Program-made: the position numbers and the translations under genes | Shown: positions 1 through 6,090 of the stretch, piece by piece | How positions within the stretch are numbered: the stretch's first letter is position 1 | Layout of the letters: each line of letters opens with the position of its first letter | Assembly: GCA_002293265.1 (NCBI GenBank) | Contig: DBCW01000168.1 | Span: 1-19,359 of the forward strand | Length of the DNA: 19,359 nucleotides | Reading direction: 5' to 3' | DNA from: Eggerthellales bacterium UBA948 | GTDB lineage: Bacteria; Actinomycetota; Coriobacteriia; Coriobacteriales; UBA8131 | Notes under the pieces: model-generated | Seen by the model: only the letters and a program-made list of their open reading frames with translations | What the model was told of the DNA's origin: nothing | Databases searched by the model: none

Positions 1-102
1 CTGGGGTAACTGCTTCTGGGTGGCGATTTAAACTTTGGAGAGAGAATTTCCTCGAAACGAAGACCATCACCCTTGGTGTCCACAGGATGTTTTACAAATA
101 CC

Positions 103-186
103 ATGAAACCTTCAAAAGCGGTAGAAGAGTTCATGGATTTAGGAAAGTCGGAAGCACATAAAGATGTTGGGAAAGCGGCGGTTTAA
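103..186 (+). pseudogene. Short ORF, possible remnant of a membrane transporter N-terminus
   Basis: A 27-codon open frame starts at ATG 103 and ends at TAA 184-186. The frame is also open upstream of the ATG, from just after a TAA at 7-9. The peptide (MKPSKAVEEFMDLGKSEAHK...) faintly resembles the cytoplasmic N-terminus of formate/nitrite transporters, in which a Pro-Ser/Ala-x-x-Val-x-x-Phe helix precedes the first membrane segment. No membrane segment follows. It may equally be chance or the tail of a gene beginning before the window. Nothing else in bases 1-200 could be identified. Confidence 0.15.
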
Positions 187-320
187 CTGTACATAATTCG
201 GTGCAGTTAAATGTGTTGACAGTGGTAATATGCACTTATGTAGGTTATAAAGGTAATCTGAATGGAGCCGAAACCGCACACAACCATACGGCTCCCACTT
301 GCGCTGGAGGCATGTGTCTC

Positions 321-806
321 ATGGGTGTCAACCAAACGCTGAAGCGTGATCCGACAATCGAAGTTTTATGCGAAAAAGTGGGGATACTTAAAAAGTCCAT
401 TGCAAAAGCTATTTTGGAATTCGACCATATACGTTTGCAGATAAACCCACAGATAGAAGCTGAATACGCTCTGAAAATCGGCTGCTATGAAAACGAATTG
501 CTTATGAGCGAGATTGCCGCTCGCCGGGAGAAGATAAGGTGGACCTTGCTGCTCGCAGCAGTTAACTCAGGGCAAGAGCCAAACATGATACACATCGAAG
601 AAAAACTTTCTCATGAGCTCCTTGTATAGGAAGAGCAGTTGCGTGAAGCATACACTCGTTATAAAGAATTGTTGGATTACCACGAAAGCAGAGAATTCTT
701 AAGCAAGGATGACGGAGAGAAACTATCGAGGCTGTACCGTGCGATCGTCAAGCGTTTGCACCCCGATATCTGCCCGAACCCCACAGCTTGGGAACAAGAT
801 TTGTGA
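321..806 (+). pseudogene. Broken copy of the J-like coiled-coil protein
   Basis: This is a degenerate homologue of the intact gene at 6087-6926. The aligned start is ATG 321 (MGVNQTLKRD, against MNIGQTLKRD in the intact copy), with GGAGG at 306-310. The block IEAEYALKIGCYENELL is shared word for word. An in-frame TAG at 627-629 replaces the Trp codon of the intact copy. The frame then reads on through YRAIVKRLHPDICPN, which keeps the HPD tripeptide, to a TGA at 804-806. There it joins directly, in the same frame, to the end of the HIRAN gene. Everything after residue 161 of the intact protein is deleted. The open frame can be extended upstream to ATG 201, but that extension has no counterpart in the intact copy. 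Confidence 0.85.
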
Positions 807-893
807 GGAAAACTGCTGTATGGAGAGGTGACAGGAACTATTCTCCTCGGCAGTTGGAACAAAGTAAGTATGAAGGTGTTTTTGGATGACTAG
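807..893 (+). pseudogene. C-terminal stump of a HIRAN-domain gene
   Basis: Twenty-eight codons (GKLLYGEVTGTILLG...VFLDD, then TAG) match the last 28 residues of the HIRAN protein encoded at 6914-7321. The rest of that gene, with the second half of the J-like gene, is missing: about 660 bases compared with the intact locus. The junction lies at about 803-807. The stump is in the same frame as the J-like remnant, separated from it only by TGA 804-806, so the deletion nearly produced a fused gene. Confidence 0.8.
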
Positions 894-918
894 GTCAGGG
901 CAGGAGGGCATATAGGCG

Positions 919-1846
919 ATGTCTCTATATATTGATGATATTGATGAGAGGCATGAAGTGTACCAAAAAGTTCCTATCTTGGAGTTTAATGCTGAGTATG
1001 TGTATGGCGCACTGGACGTACCCCTTATCTGGACAACGAAGCCGATTTGGGATAACTTCACCACAGGCACTAATGATCGAAACTATCTGGTATGCTACGC
1101 TCCCGATGATGTAATTTACGGCGCAGATTCCGTAGAGGATGTGGGTGGAATCAAGGCTCTGCAGTTCGGCGGCGAATACTATAACGAAGGATTTAGTTAT
1201 CAGGGTACCGGTGAAGAGCGCAACAATCGCATAGATTGCTTTAGGGCGGCCGAAATCTTTTATCTGCATAGCATGCAGTTGGGTAATATACAGGCACTGG
1301 TAAACCTAGGATATATCTATGCATACGACCGTTGTGAGAGCTATAACTGGGAGTGCTTTTTTTAATGACTTCTATGGTAGGTGCGACTGTAGTTGTCTGG
1401 GTAAGATCCCTGCGCATCAATGCAAAGCATTTCCTCGTGAAAGGCGTGCGTTTGAGTACTTTGAGAAAGCGGCACTACTTGGCAACACCGAAGCCATGTA
1501 TAAGTTAGGTGATTGTTATGCTGAAGGGCTTGGTTGTACAAAAGATCATAACAAGGCCTTCGATCTTTACCTCTCCGCCTATCAACAGTCTCAAACCGAA
1601 GAGTCTTATGTTTGGGGAAGCTGTGCTTACCGTCTGGCGGGTTGCTACGAAAGAGCAAGTGGTGTCGGTCTGGATTTTGCGAAGTCATTGGAATACTACC
1701 GCAAGGCGTAAGTTGGTTTGGGTGAAGCTCTGAGACGTGGTTACACTTACTACGAAAAAAACTTGAGTGATGCTCGAAAAGGTGTCAAAAGACTCAATCA
1801 GGAAATCGAAATCTCATTGCTTCGATGCAGTGGGAATTCCATTTAG
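919..1846 (+). pseudogene. Frameshifted Sel1-repeat protein, copy 1
   Basis: This is a homologue of the intact Sel1-repeat gene at 7375-8241, aligning along its length (for example FRAAEIFYLHSMQLGN and AMYKLGDCY). Two lesions break it. A two-base shortening near 1357-1366, within and just after a run of seven T (the intact copy reads TTTTTCTTAAATG), ends the first frame at TAA 1363-1365. The second frame continues past the break to an in-frame TAA at 1709-1711, then runs on as YTYYEKNLSDARKGVKRL to TAG 1844-1846. The start could be ATG 919, behind AGGAGGG at 902-908, or GTG 958, which aligns with the GTG start of the intact copy. Confidence 0.85.
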
Positions 1847-1923
1847 GAGGCGTTCGCCAGCGCTTTGGCCGACAAACCCGAAAAAGTAATTAGTGCCCCT
1901 CGCCGCTACCGAAAATGCGTTTA

Positions 1924-1951
1924 TTGACTTGTCGGGAGGTCGAGCTATAAT
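1924..1951 (+). promoter_or_regulatory. Probable promoter of the toxin-antitoxin operon
   Basis: TTGACT at 1924-1929 and a perfect TATAAT at 1946-1951 are separated by 16 bases. The -10 box lies 35 bases before the antitoxin start. Two TTGCA/ATGCA-like half-sites just downstream (about 1955-1970) could be an autoregulatory operator, but the symmetry is poor. Confidence 0.6.
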
Positions 1952-1986
1952 CGTATTGCAACGTAATGCAGTTGAAAGGAAACTAC

Positions 1987-2214
1987 ATGGCTATGGAATC
2001 GACCACCATTCGTTTCGCCAAGGAAGAGCGCGAGTGGATTCAGAGTTTTGCCGATTTTTCGGGAAAGACCTTTTCCGATGTTGTGAGAGAGTCCGTCCTC
2101 GAGCGCATCGAAGATGCAGCTGACTTGCAGGCATACGAAGAGGCGATGAGAGACGATGATGGAGTGCGTATCCCCTTCAGTGAAGTGCTTGCCAAGTATG
2201 GAACGCTAAGCTAA
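1987..2214 (+). CDS. RelB/DUF6290-type ribbon-helix-helix antitoxin
   Basis: This 75-residue antitoxin neutralises the RelE-like toxin encoded next to it and probably represses its own promoter. The N-terminus (MAMESTTIRFAKEEREWIQS) has the beta-strand then helix pattern of ribbon-helix-helix DNA-binding proteins. FSDVVRESVLERIED supplies the second helix, and an acidic tail would wrap the toxin. ATG 1987 was chosen over the upstream in-frame ATG 1966 because GAAAGGA (1974-1980) sits at the right distance and the RHH strand begins immediately. The stop codon overlaps the toxin start (TAATG), showing translational coupling. The pair is intact, in contrast to the decayed genes on both sides. 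Confidence 0.85.
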   Translation: MAMESTTIRFAKEEREWIQSFADFSGKTFSDVVRESVLERIEDAADLQAYEEAMRDDDGVRIPFSEVLAKYGTLS

Positions 2215-2498
2215 TGTCTTATAGGCTTGTCCTTACAAAAAAGGCAGATAAACAACTTGCGAGCATTCCTGCACAACAGCGGCGCTTGTTGCTCACTTGG
2301 ATGGCCAAGTACCTTGATGGCTGCGAGAATCCGAAAGCGGTGCCGAGCGGGAAGCAGATACAAGGCACACAAAACGGGTGGCGCTATCGTGTTGGCAGTT
2401 ATCGGATTTTAGCTCGGATAGAAGACGGTGATCTGCTGATAGAGGTTGTGCGCATCGGTCACAGACAGGGTGTATACGGCAACATTCCCAAAATGTAG
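2214..2498 (+). CDS. RelE/ParE-superfamily toxin
   Basis: The 94-residue protein has the RelE fold pattern: an N-terminal strand (YRLVLTKKADKQLASIP), two helices, then the strands RYRVGSYRILARIEDGDLLIEVVRIGHRQGVYGN. In RelE-family mRNA endonucleases the conserved basic residues on these strands and a C-terminal Tyr carry out ribosome-dependent mRNA cleavage. Here Arg57, Arg59, Arg64, Arg84 and Tyr88 are present, so the toxin looks functional. Its start overlaps the antitoxin stop by one base. The sequence cannot separate a RelE-type RNase from a ParE-type gyrase poison with certainty; the GHR-x-x-VY ending favours RelE. Confidence 0.85.
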   Translation: MSYRLVLTKKADKQLASIPAQQRRLLLTWMAKYLDGCENPKAVPSGKQIQGTQNGWRYRVGSYRILARIEDGDLLIEVVRIGHRQGVYGNIPKM

Positions 2499-2501
2499 AA
2501 G

Positions 2502-2759
2502 TTGCAGAGGAATACATTGGACATCAAACAACTATGTGCGGCTGAACAGCGTTTGCTGAGAAGGGGGCGGGCCGCGGTTATGACGTCAAAAGCGCATGGT
2601 GACACCTTATCAGCAAGCGCTGTTCTATGCGCAAAGTTTGCTACCATCACAAAGCCCCGATTCATAGTTACTTGTAATTTCAAGACCTTCCGTATCTATG
2701 ATCGCGAAGGTGACCAATCAGGCAAGACTTACGAGCAGATTGAACTGGCGGAGCTATGA
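2502..2759 (+). pseudogene. Fragment of a large DNA methyltransferase/type IIG restriction protein
   Basis: The 85-codon frame ends in KPRFIVTCNFKTFRIYDRE...TYEQIELAEL. This resembles the segment of MmeI-like and other large adenine methyltransferase/restriction proteins where a TCNF-x-x-FRIYD strand precedes the helix leading into the methyltransferase domain. Full-length proteins are around 900 residues, so only a short internal piece survives. No SAM-binding or NPPY motif is present. The first half (about residues 1-45) is not recognisable. It overlaps the next remnant by four bases (ATGA), which may be fortuitous. Confidence 0.5.
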
Positions 2760-3112
2760 AAGACAGGATGTATACTGCCAACGCAAACCGTGCTGAAACC
2801 GGTGAAATGATAACGCCTGACAACTTCAGTCCTAATCCCAAGAATCCCATCATTGCCTCGTTCTTCCGCAATATCGGCTTGGCCGATGAGCTTGGTAGCG
2901 GTGTGAGGAATATCCATCACTATGGAAAGCTGTATTCCGGCAAGATGCCTCAGATGATCGACGGTGATGTGTTCCGGATCATCGTTCCGCTGGATGACAG
3001 TTATTCATTTGATGCTCGAATCGGTGGTAGCGCGAGTACTGCTGTCAGCCCAGGTGAAAATCCGGAAGTATCTGGCGAAAACCGCCGGATACTTCCGGAT
3101 ACCGCCGGATAA
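2756..3112 (+). pseudogene. C-terminal fragment of an AlbA_2/HATPase_c_4 DNA-binding protein
   Basis: Residues 15-80 (ITPDNFSPNPKNPIIASFF, then IGLADELGSGVRN...YSGKMPQMI) match the C-terminal GHKL-ATPase-like domain of the widespread 'putative DNA-binding domain' proteins, often annotated as RecG-like or as transcriptional regulators. The N-terminal AlbA/schlafen-type domain and most of the ATPase domain are absent. The frame ends inside a long inverted repeat (3060-3100). A different frame continues to TGA 3270-3272 with a helical segment (AAVVAAIERNGHAS...) that could be the lost winged-helix tail after a frameshift. Confidence 0.6.
3060..3111. repeat. 18-bp inverted repeat with an overlapping tandem repeat
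   Basis: The arms 3060-3077 and 3083-3100 pair over 18 bp with one mismatch (A opposite C, or G-U in RNA) around the loop AAAAC. ACCGCCGGATA occurs twice (3081-3091 and 3101-3111), a 20-base period. No T-tract follows, so it is not a canonical terminator. It sits at the exact point where the AlbA/HATPase remnant loses its frame. Confidence 0.6.
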
Positions 3113-3343
3113 ACGCGAAGCGGCTGTGGTTGCAGCTATCGAAAGAAACGGTCATGCATCGGCTGCAGAGCACCGCGAAGCGGCAAGAAAAAACCGCTCC
3201 CACTTTATTGGTCGCTTGGAAGCGGAAAACAATCACTTATTCGGCAAATGGATTTCCTATGCGATAATTTGATCTGAGCGCGATTGCTGCGCGATGGATT
3301 GGATGCGGCTAATTTATATTTTGTAAAACGGAGATGATTCCAC

Positions 3344-3874
3344 TTGAGAGCAGTTCATCAAGCAATTTTAAACGAAGTTCTTAAATCCCCTTGGCCGCAG
3401 GCGCTTCTAGACATCGGTTGTGGCAAGGGGGGTTTTACTCAGCTTCTTGCAGACACTTTTCCAGATACAGACATTGTAGCTATCGATATTGTTGACTCTA
3501 AGCAATTCTCACACAGGCAAGACATCACATTCATTAAAGGTAGTACCGAAGATTTGCCTTTCGATTCGGAGGCGTTCGATACGGTAATTACTGCTTTATC
3601 ATTGCACCACTGGCAGAATAAAGACAAGGGTATCTGCGAAGCCTATCGCGTTTTAAGAAAAGGCGGTAGGCTTATCATCGGTGATCCGTTGCTCGAAGGC
3701 TGGATGAGCAATAAGCTCTTAGGGCGGCTGGCGCAAGTTGTTGACAGAGGAGTTTTTACCGACGCGCAACGATTAACAGGCTATTTAAAAATGGCAGGCT
3801 TTGAATCAATAGAGATCAGCCTAATCCCAAACTCAATGAACTCTCTCTATCTTGCCACGGCAACAAAAACGTAA
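3344..3874 (+). CDS. Class I SAM-dependent methyltransferase (Methyltransf_11/UbiE-like)
   Basis: The 176-residue Rossmann methyltransferase shows motif I LLDIGCGKGG (residues 21-30), an acidic residue ending strand 2 (AIDI, Asp48), the post-I segment DLPFDSEAFDTVI and the LHHW motif (87-90), then RVLRKGGRLIIGD (102-114). It should bind S-adenosylmethionine in the cytoplasm. The substrate cannot be told. The start is taken as TTG 3344, with CGGAG at 3329-3333. An in-frame TGA lies at 3335-3337. Related proteins usually have 20-30 more residues before the segment that begins here (RAVHQAIL), so the gene may be 5'-truncated and perhaps no longer fully active. Confidence 0.75.
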   Translation: MRAVHQAILNEVLKSPWPQALLDIGCGKGGFTQLLADTFPDTDIVAIDIVDSKQFSHRQDITFIKGSTEDLPFDSEAFDTVITALSLHHWQNKDKGICEAYRVLRKGGRLIIGDPLLEGWMSNKLLGRLAQVVDRGVFTDAQRLTGYLKMAGFESIEISLIPNSMNSLYLATATKT

Positions 3875-3887
3875 AATGAAGCGTGGG

Positions 3888-3974
3888 CATTGGTCGCCTA
3901 ATTTCTTTCATCAGCGCTTCAATCTCGTCCTGCTTATCAATTTTTGCCTCATAAATACAGATTTCATTAAACAT
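3888..3974 (-). pseudogene. Truncated start of a small ABM/Dabb-like protein
   Basis: From an ATG at 3974, reading left, the frame gives MFNEICIYEAKIDKQDEIEA then LMKEIRRP. This beta-strand then amphipathic-helix opening is typical of small ferredoxin-like-fold monooxygenase-family proteins of about 100 residues. After about 28 residues the similarity is lost and the frame runs into the end of the convergent methyltransferase gene. It looks like a gene cut off by deletion. The family call is by eye and weak. Confidence 0.3.
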
Positions 3975-4086
3975 ATGTACACCACCGCTACCCTTTTACT
4001 TGTTGCATTATGTCTTTTTTAAGAACGGAAAATGCTAATTCTTTATGCCTTGCCCACCGCAATCATCAATGTCGAAAATGCTTATA

Positions 4087-4554
4087 TTACTCACAAACTT
4101 TTACCCCCGCTTTCAGCAGCTTTTCTTTCGTACTCTGAAATCTTATACTGTTTCCAACCCCAACACGCGAAAGTGAAATACTTATATCAAGTCCCTTCTT
4201 TGCACCATCAATTGCAGACATCCCCACACAAAAATTGCCATCAACACCAGCCAGTTCAAGTTTTGTAATTTCATTTTCTTGAAGAAACACAAGCAATTCA
4301 GGATTGGAAAAACAGCTGGCTTTACTTTTTTCAAAGCATAGTTCCGAGACAATTTTCAGTTCTTTCACTAAGGCGGATGGCTGCTTAAGCTTGGCCTTGT
4401 TCTTTATATAGATGACCTTTTGTGCTAAATAAACCCTTTCGATTCTTTCATTGATTTTTTTGATTAAGGTTTTCGCTTCATAGTGATACAGTTTTCTATT
4501 CCGGCTTTCACCAACATATGCTTCTTGCATATCTATAATAATCAACGCTTCCAT
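4087..4554 (-). CDS. Isochorismatase-like cysteine hydrolase
   Basis: A 155-residue protein of the isochorismatase-like hydrolase superfamily, which includes nicotinamidases and N-carbamoyl amidases. The catalytic triad is visible: Asp8 in ALIIIDMQ, Lys76 in FEKSKASCF and Cys109 in GVDGNFCVGMSA. It is slightly shorter than the usual 170-200 residues. The conserved cis-peptide region normally preceding the cysteine is read as LAGVDGN. It should hydrolyse an amide or enol-ether bond of a small molecule in the cytosol; the substrate is unknown. It follows a methyltransferase remnant by 15 bases, and may have become co-transcribed through the deletion that removed most of that gene. Confidence 0.8.
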   Translation of the reverse strand: MEALIIIDMQEAYVGESRNRKLYHYEAKTLIKKINERIERVYLAQKVIYIKNKAKLKQPSALVKELKIVSELCFEKSKASCFSNPELLVFLQENEITKLELAGVDGNFCVGMSAIDGAKKGLDISISLSRVGVGNSIRFQSTKEKLLKAGVKVCE

Positions 4555-4569
4555 GGGTACTCATCTCAC

Positions 4570-4686
4570 TTAATGTAAACTGCTACAAAATGCCAAAGAA
4601 TCATCAAAAACCTTAACTTCATTGTGTCTTGAGTGATACCAACGAGAAAATGCACTCACCAAAGCGGTCATGCTCTTTTGTTCCAT
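4570..4686 (-). pseudogene. N-terminal remnant of an LCM-type SAM methyltransferase
   Basis: A 38-codon frame starts at ATG 4686 with GGGAGGG five bases upstream. It reads MEQKSMTALVSAFSRWYHSR then HNEVKVFDDSLA before losing similarity and ending at TAA 4570-4572. The Ser-x-Thr-Ala-x-x-x-x-x-x-Arg...FDD pattern is the opening of the leucine carboxyl methyltransferase-like family (PF04072), normally about 270 residues. Only the leader region up to FDD remains. The strong ribosome binding site and upstream region suggest the expression signals survived and may now serve the hydrolase gene downstream. Confidence 0.55.
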
Positions 4687-4709
4687 ACGAACCCTCCCTT
4701 TTTTGTTGT

Positions 4710-4738
4710 TTGTTAATCAAGAACAATATCATTAACAA
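4710..4738. promoter_or_regulatory. Possible operator (7-bp inverted repeat)
   Basis: TTGTTAA at 4710-4716 and TTAACAA at 4732-4738 form a perfect inverted repeat with 15 bases between the arms. It lies 24 bases upstream of the methyltransferase remnant on the minus strand, in an A+T-rich stretch. The arms are two helical turns apart, as expected for a dimeric repressor site, but no regulator can be named. Confidence 0.3.
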
Positions 4739-4803
4739 TTTATTATGAACTGTAATTTGCTTTCAGAAACACTGTGTTTTGAGTTTTGTGAAAGCTATGA
4801 TGA

Positions 4804-5526
4804 TTAAAACAGCTTCTTGTCGCCGACAATACTAAGGTTCAATTCTTTGGCGAGACTTCCTTGCTTAAAAGGGTTCACTTTTTGCACTACACCATCTTTT
4901 TTGAACAAGGACCCTGTGCTTTTAAACCAGAAAGTGATATTTGCGTCCATACACTGTTCGCGGATAGCGCAAATCCAGTCATAATCGCAGATGCGAGCCT
5001 CACGCCCACTTTCACCTGCTACGGTCACATGTTCAACTCCGTGCAGATATGGTGTAAGGTCAATCGATGTTAGTAGGGGGCTGCAAGCTATAAACCGCCT
5101 TTTGATCGGGTGGGATAAAAATATTGGCAAGCGATAGTCAGCGAGCTCTTGGTTTTCTACCGTACAACCGATGTTTACGTTGTTGTATCCTACGCCCCAG
5201 TCGTCGGGTAATGCTACCTCAAAGCGGTCGATGCGTTTAGTTAGAATCAAAAACTCAATGTCAGGTCTGGATTTAATCATAGACCAGACTTCTGCTCGCC
5301 ACTCATCTGCTTCCGGGATAAAAAAATCTGTTGCAAAGCATGTGGCGAGAATTTTATCTCCCTTAATGTTGTACTCTCCTTTGGAGTTTATCCGTATCGG
5401 CCAATCAAACTTATCAGTTTTTTGAATGGTATTTTGTCCGTAGCGTTTGGCATGAAGTCCGTAAAAATAGCAATATGTACAGCCATCACTTACTTTGTAA
5501 CAGCCGGTCCATGGCTCCCAGTTCAT
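4804..5526 (-). CDS. DUF5131 family protein (phage Gp37/Gp68-like)
   Basis: The 240-residue protein belongs to the DUF5131 (PF07505) family of phage- and plasmid-linked proteins. The N-terminus MNWEPWTGCYKVSDGCTYCY carries Cys9, Cys16 and Cys19, the family's metal or Fe-S-binding cysteine cluster. Family hallmarks LILTKR, VNIGCTVENQE and VAGESGREAR follow. The biochemical role is not established; distant relation to radical-SAM enzymes has been suggested from the cysteines. ATG 5526 is chosen because AGGAG sits seven bases upstream; the in-frame TTG at 5532 is too close to it. It lies 25 bases after the zinc-ribbon gene, as a probable two-gene operon. Confidence 0.85.
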   Translation of the reverse strand: MNWEPWTGCYKVSDGCTYCYFYGLHAKRYGQNTIQKTDKFDWPIRINSKGEYNIKGDKILATCFATDFFIPEADEWRAEVWSMIKSRPDIEFLILTKRIDRFEVALPDDWGVGYNNVNIGCTVENQELADYRLPIFLSHPIKRRFIACSPLLTSIDLTPYLHGVEHVTVAGESGREARICDYDWICAIREQCMDANITFWFKSTGSLFKKDGVVQKVNPFKQGSLAKELNLSIVGDKKLF

Positions 5527-5551
5527 AAGCAAACTCCTAAAGTTAGCACAT

Positions 5552-5719
5552 CTACTTTGGCAAGGTTTTTATTTTTGGGGGCAGCGGTTTTCCACATTGC
5601 TCGCAATCTGTTTGATCATCATGATTAATATGATGGCAAAATATACACTCATTTGGCTGGAGTGTAATAATAGGACTGAGCCCACAATCGCCACAGTTAC
5701 TGCATGGATAGCACGGCAA
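5552..5719 (-). CDS. Small double-cysteine-cluster zinc-ribbon protein
   Basis: A 55-residue protein beginning with TTG at 5719, five bases after a full AGGAGG. It opens MPCYPCSNCGDCGLSP, with Cys at 3, 6, 9 and 12 (three successive CxxC spacings). It continues ECIFCHHINHDDQTDCEQCG, a classic CxxC-x10-CxxC zinc ribbon, and ends in a Pro/Lys tail. A longer open frame on the same strand (5569-5790) covers this region but encodes no recognisable pattern, whereas eight regularly spaced cysteines and the strong ribosome binding site support this one. The gene precedes the cysteine-cluster DUF5131 gene by 25 bases, so the two probably act together. Function unknown. Confidence 0.7.
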   Translation of the reverse strand: MPCYPCSNCGDCGLSPIITLQPNECIFCHHINHDDQTDCEQCGKPLPPKIKTLPK

Positions 5720-6042
5720 AATAACCTCCTCAAGTTTACTTTTCTATTTGACAACAGAAACTTAATATTGTAGAGCAGAAAATGAGGCATTAAGCATAAT
5801 GCAATCTGTCTCGCAACAACAATGTATTAATGCTCTAACATCTTTCTTCATGGTAGCATAATAATAGTTTTGAGGATAAATATACTTGTGTTGGCAGAAA
5901 TATACTTAATTGACGTTAGAGGTATGCGGTCTCACTTGCCCGCAGCTTAAAGTGTGTGTGTCCTTTAATTGGTACAGCTAGTTTAGCGAGTGATGCTAAC
6001 ATCTATTGATGCAAGCAATTCAAACAAACCCAGAAACACAAT
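5720..6042. other. Divergent intergenic region between the DUF5131 and cassette operons
   Basis: This stretch should hold both the minus-strand promoter for the zinc-ribbon/DUF5131 pair and the plus-strand promoter of the J/HIRAN/Sel1 cassette, but I see no convincing -35/-10 pair for either. Two features stand out: a 6-bp palindrome GCATTA/TAATGC (5787-5802) with a four-base loop, and a direct repeat of AAATATACTT (5878-5887 and 5898-5907) spaced 20 bases, or two helical turns, apart. The repeat could be a regulator binding site. No coding pattern was found. Confidence 0.4.
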
Positions 6043-6057
6043 GAGCCAAGGAGGCTC
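6043..6057 (+). promoter_or_regulatory. Small hairpin holding the leader-ORF ribosome binding site
   Basis: GAGCC (6043-6047) and GGCTC (6053-6057) pair around AAGGA. The ribosome binding site AAGGAGG (6048-6054) lies in the loop and the 3' arm, so folding could partly mask it. A comparable stem (GGAGCCG...CGGCTCC, about 264-296) lies upstream of the pseudogene copy, with a larger loop. Confidence 0.35.
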
Positions 6058-6063
6058 GTACTC

Positions 6064-6090
6064 ATGTCGGGAGGTGACGGTTTCTCATGA
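6064..6090 (+). CDS. Eight-codon leader ORF overlapping the J-like gene start
   Basis: ATG 6064 follows AAGGAGG by nine bases and encodes MSGGDGFS before TGA 6088-6090. That stop overlaps the start codon of the next gene (ATGA). The geometry is that of a leader peptide coupling translation into the downstream gene, which also has its own GGAGGTGA at 6070-6077 inside the leader. The peptide has no composition typical of attenuation, such as runs of one amino acid. It may be a chance reading frame. Confidence 0.35.
   Translation: MSGGDGFS

Noticed and set aside
201..320. N-terminal extension of the first J-like copy to ATG 201
   Set aside because: It has no counterpart in the intact cassette, and the aligned start with GGAGG lies at 321. 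A TTGACA at 216-221 inside it lacks a matching -10 box.
925..1269. 114-codon minus-strand ORF over the first Sel1 copy
   Set aside because: The plus strand aligns with the intact Sel1 gene; the minus-strand frame has no family pattern.
3060..3100. Inverted repeat considered as a terminator
   Set aside because: It has no T-tract after the stem and lies within a former coding sequence; kept only as a repeat.
4032..4268. 78-codon plus-strand ORF near the hydrolase gene
   Set aside because: Most of it is antisense to the isochorismatase-like coding sequence, which has a complete catalytic triad. No ribosome binding site of note.
5569..5790. 73-codon minus-strand ORF with hydrophobic stretch
   Set aside because: It overlaps the zinc-ribbon frame at 5552-5719, which has eight regularly spaced cysteines and a perfect ribosome binding site. 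The longer frame shows no recognisable pattern and no ribosome binding site.
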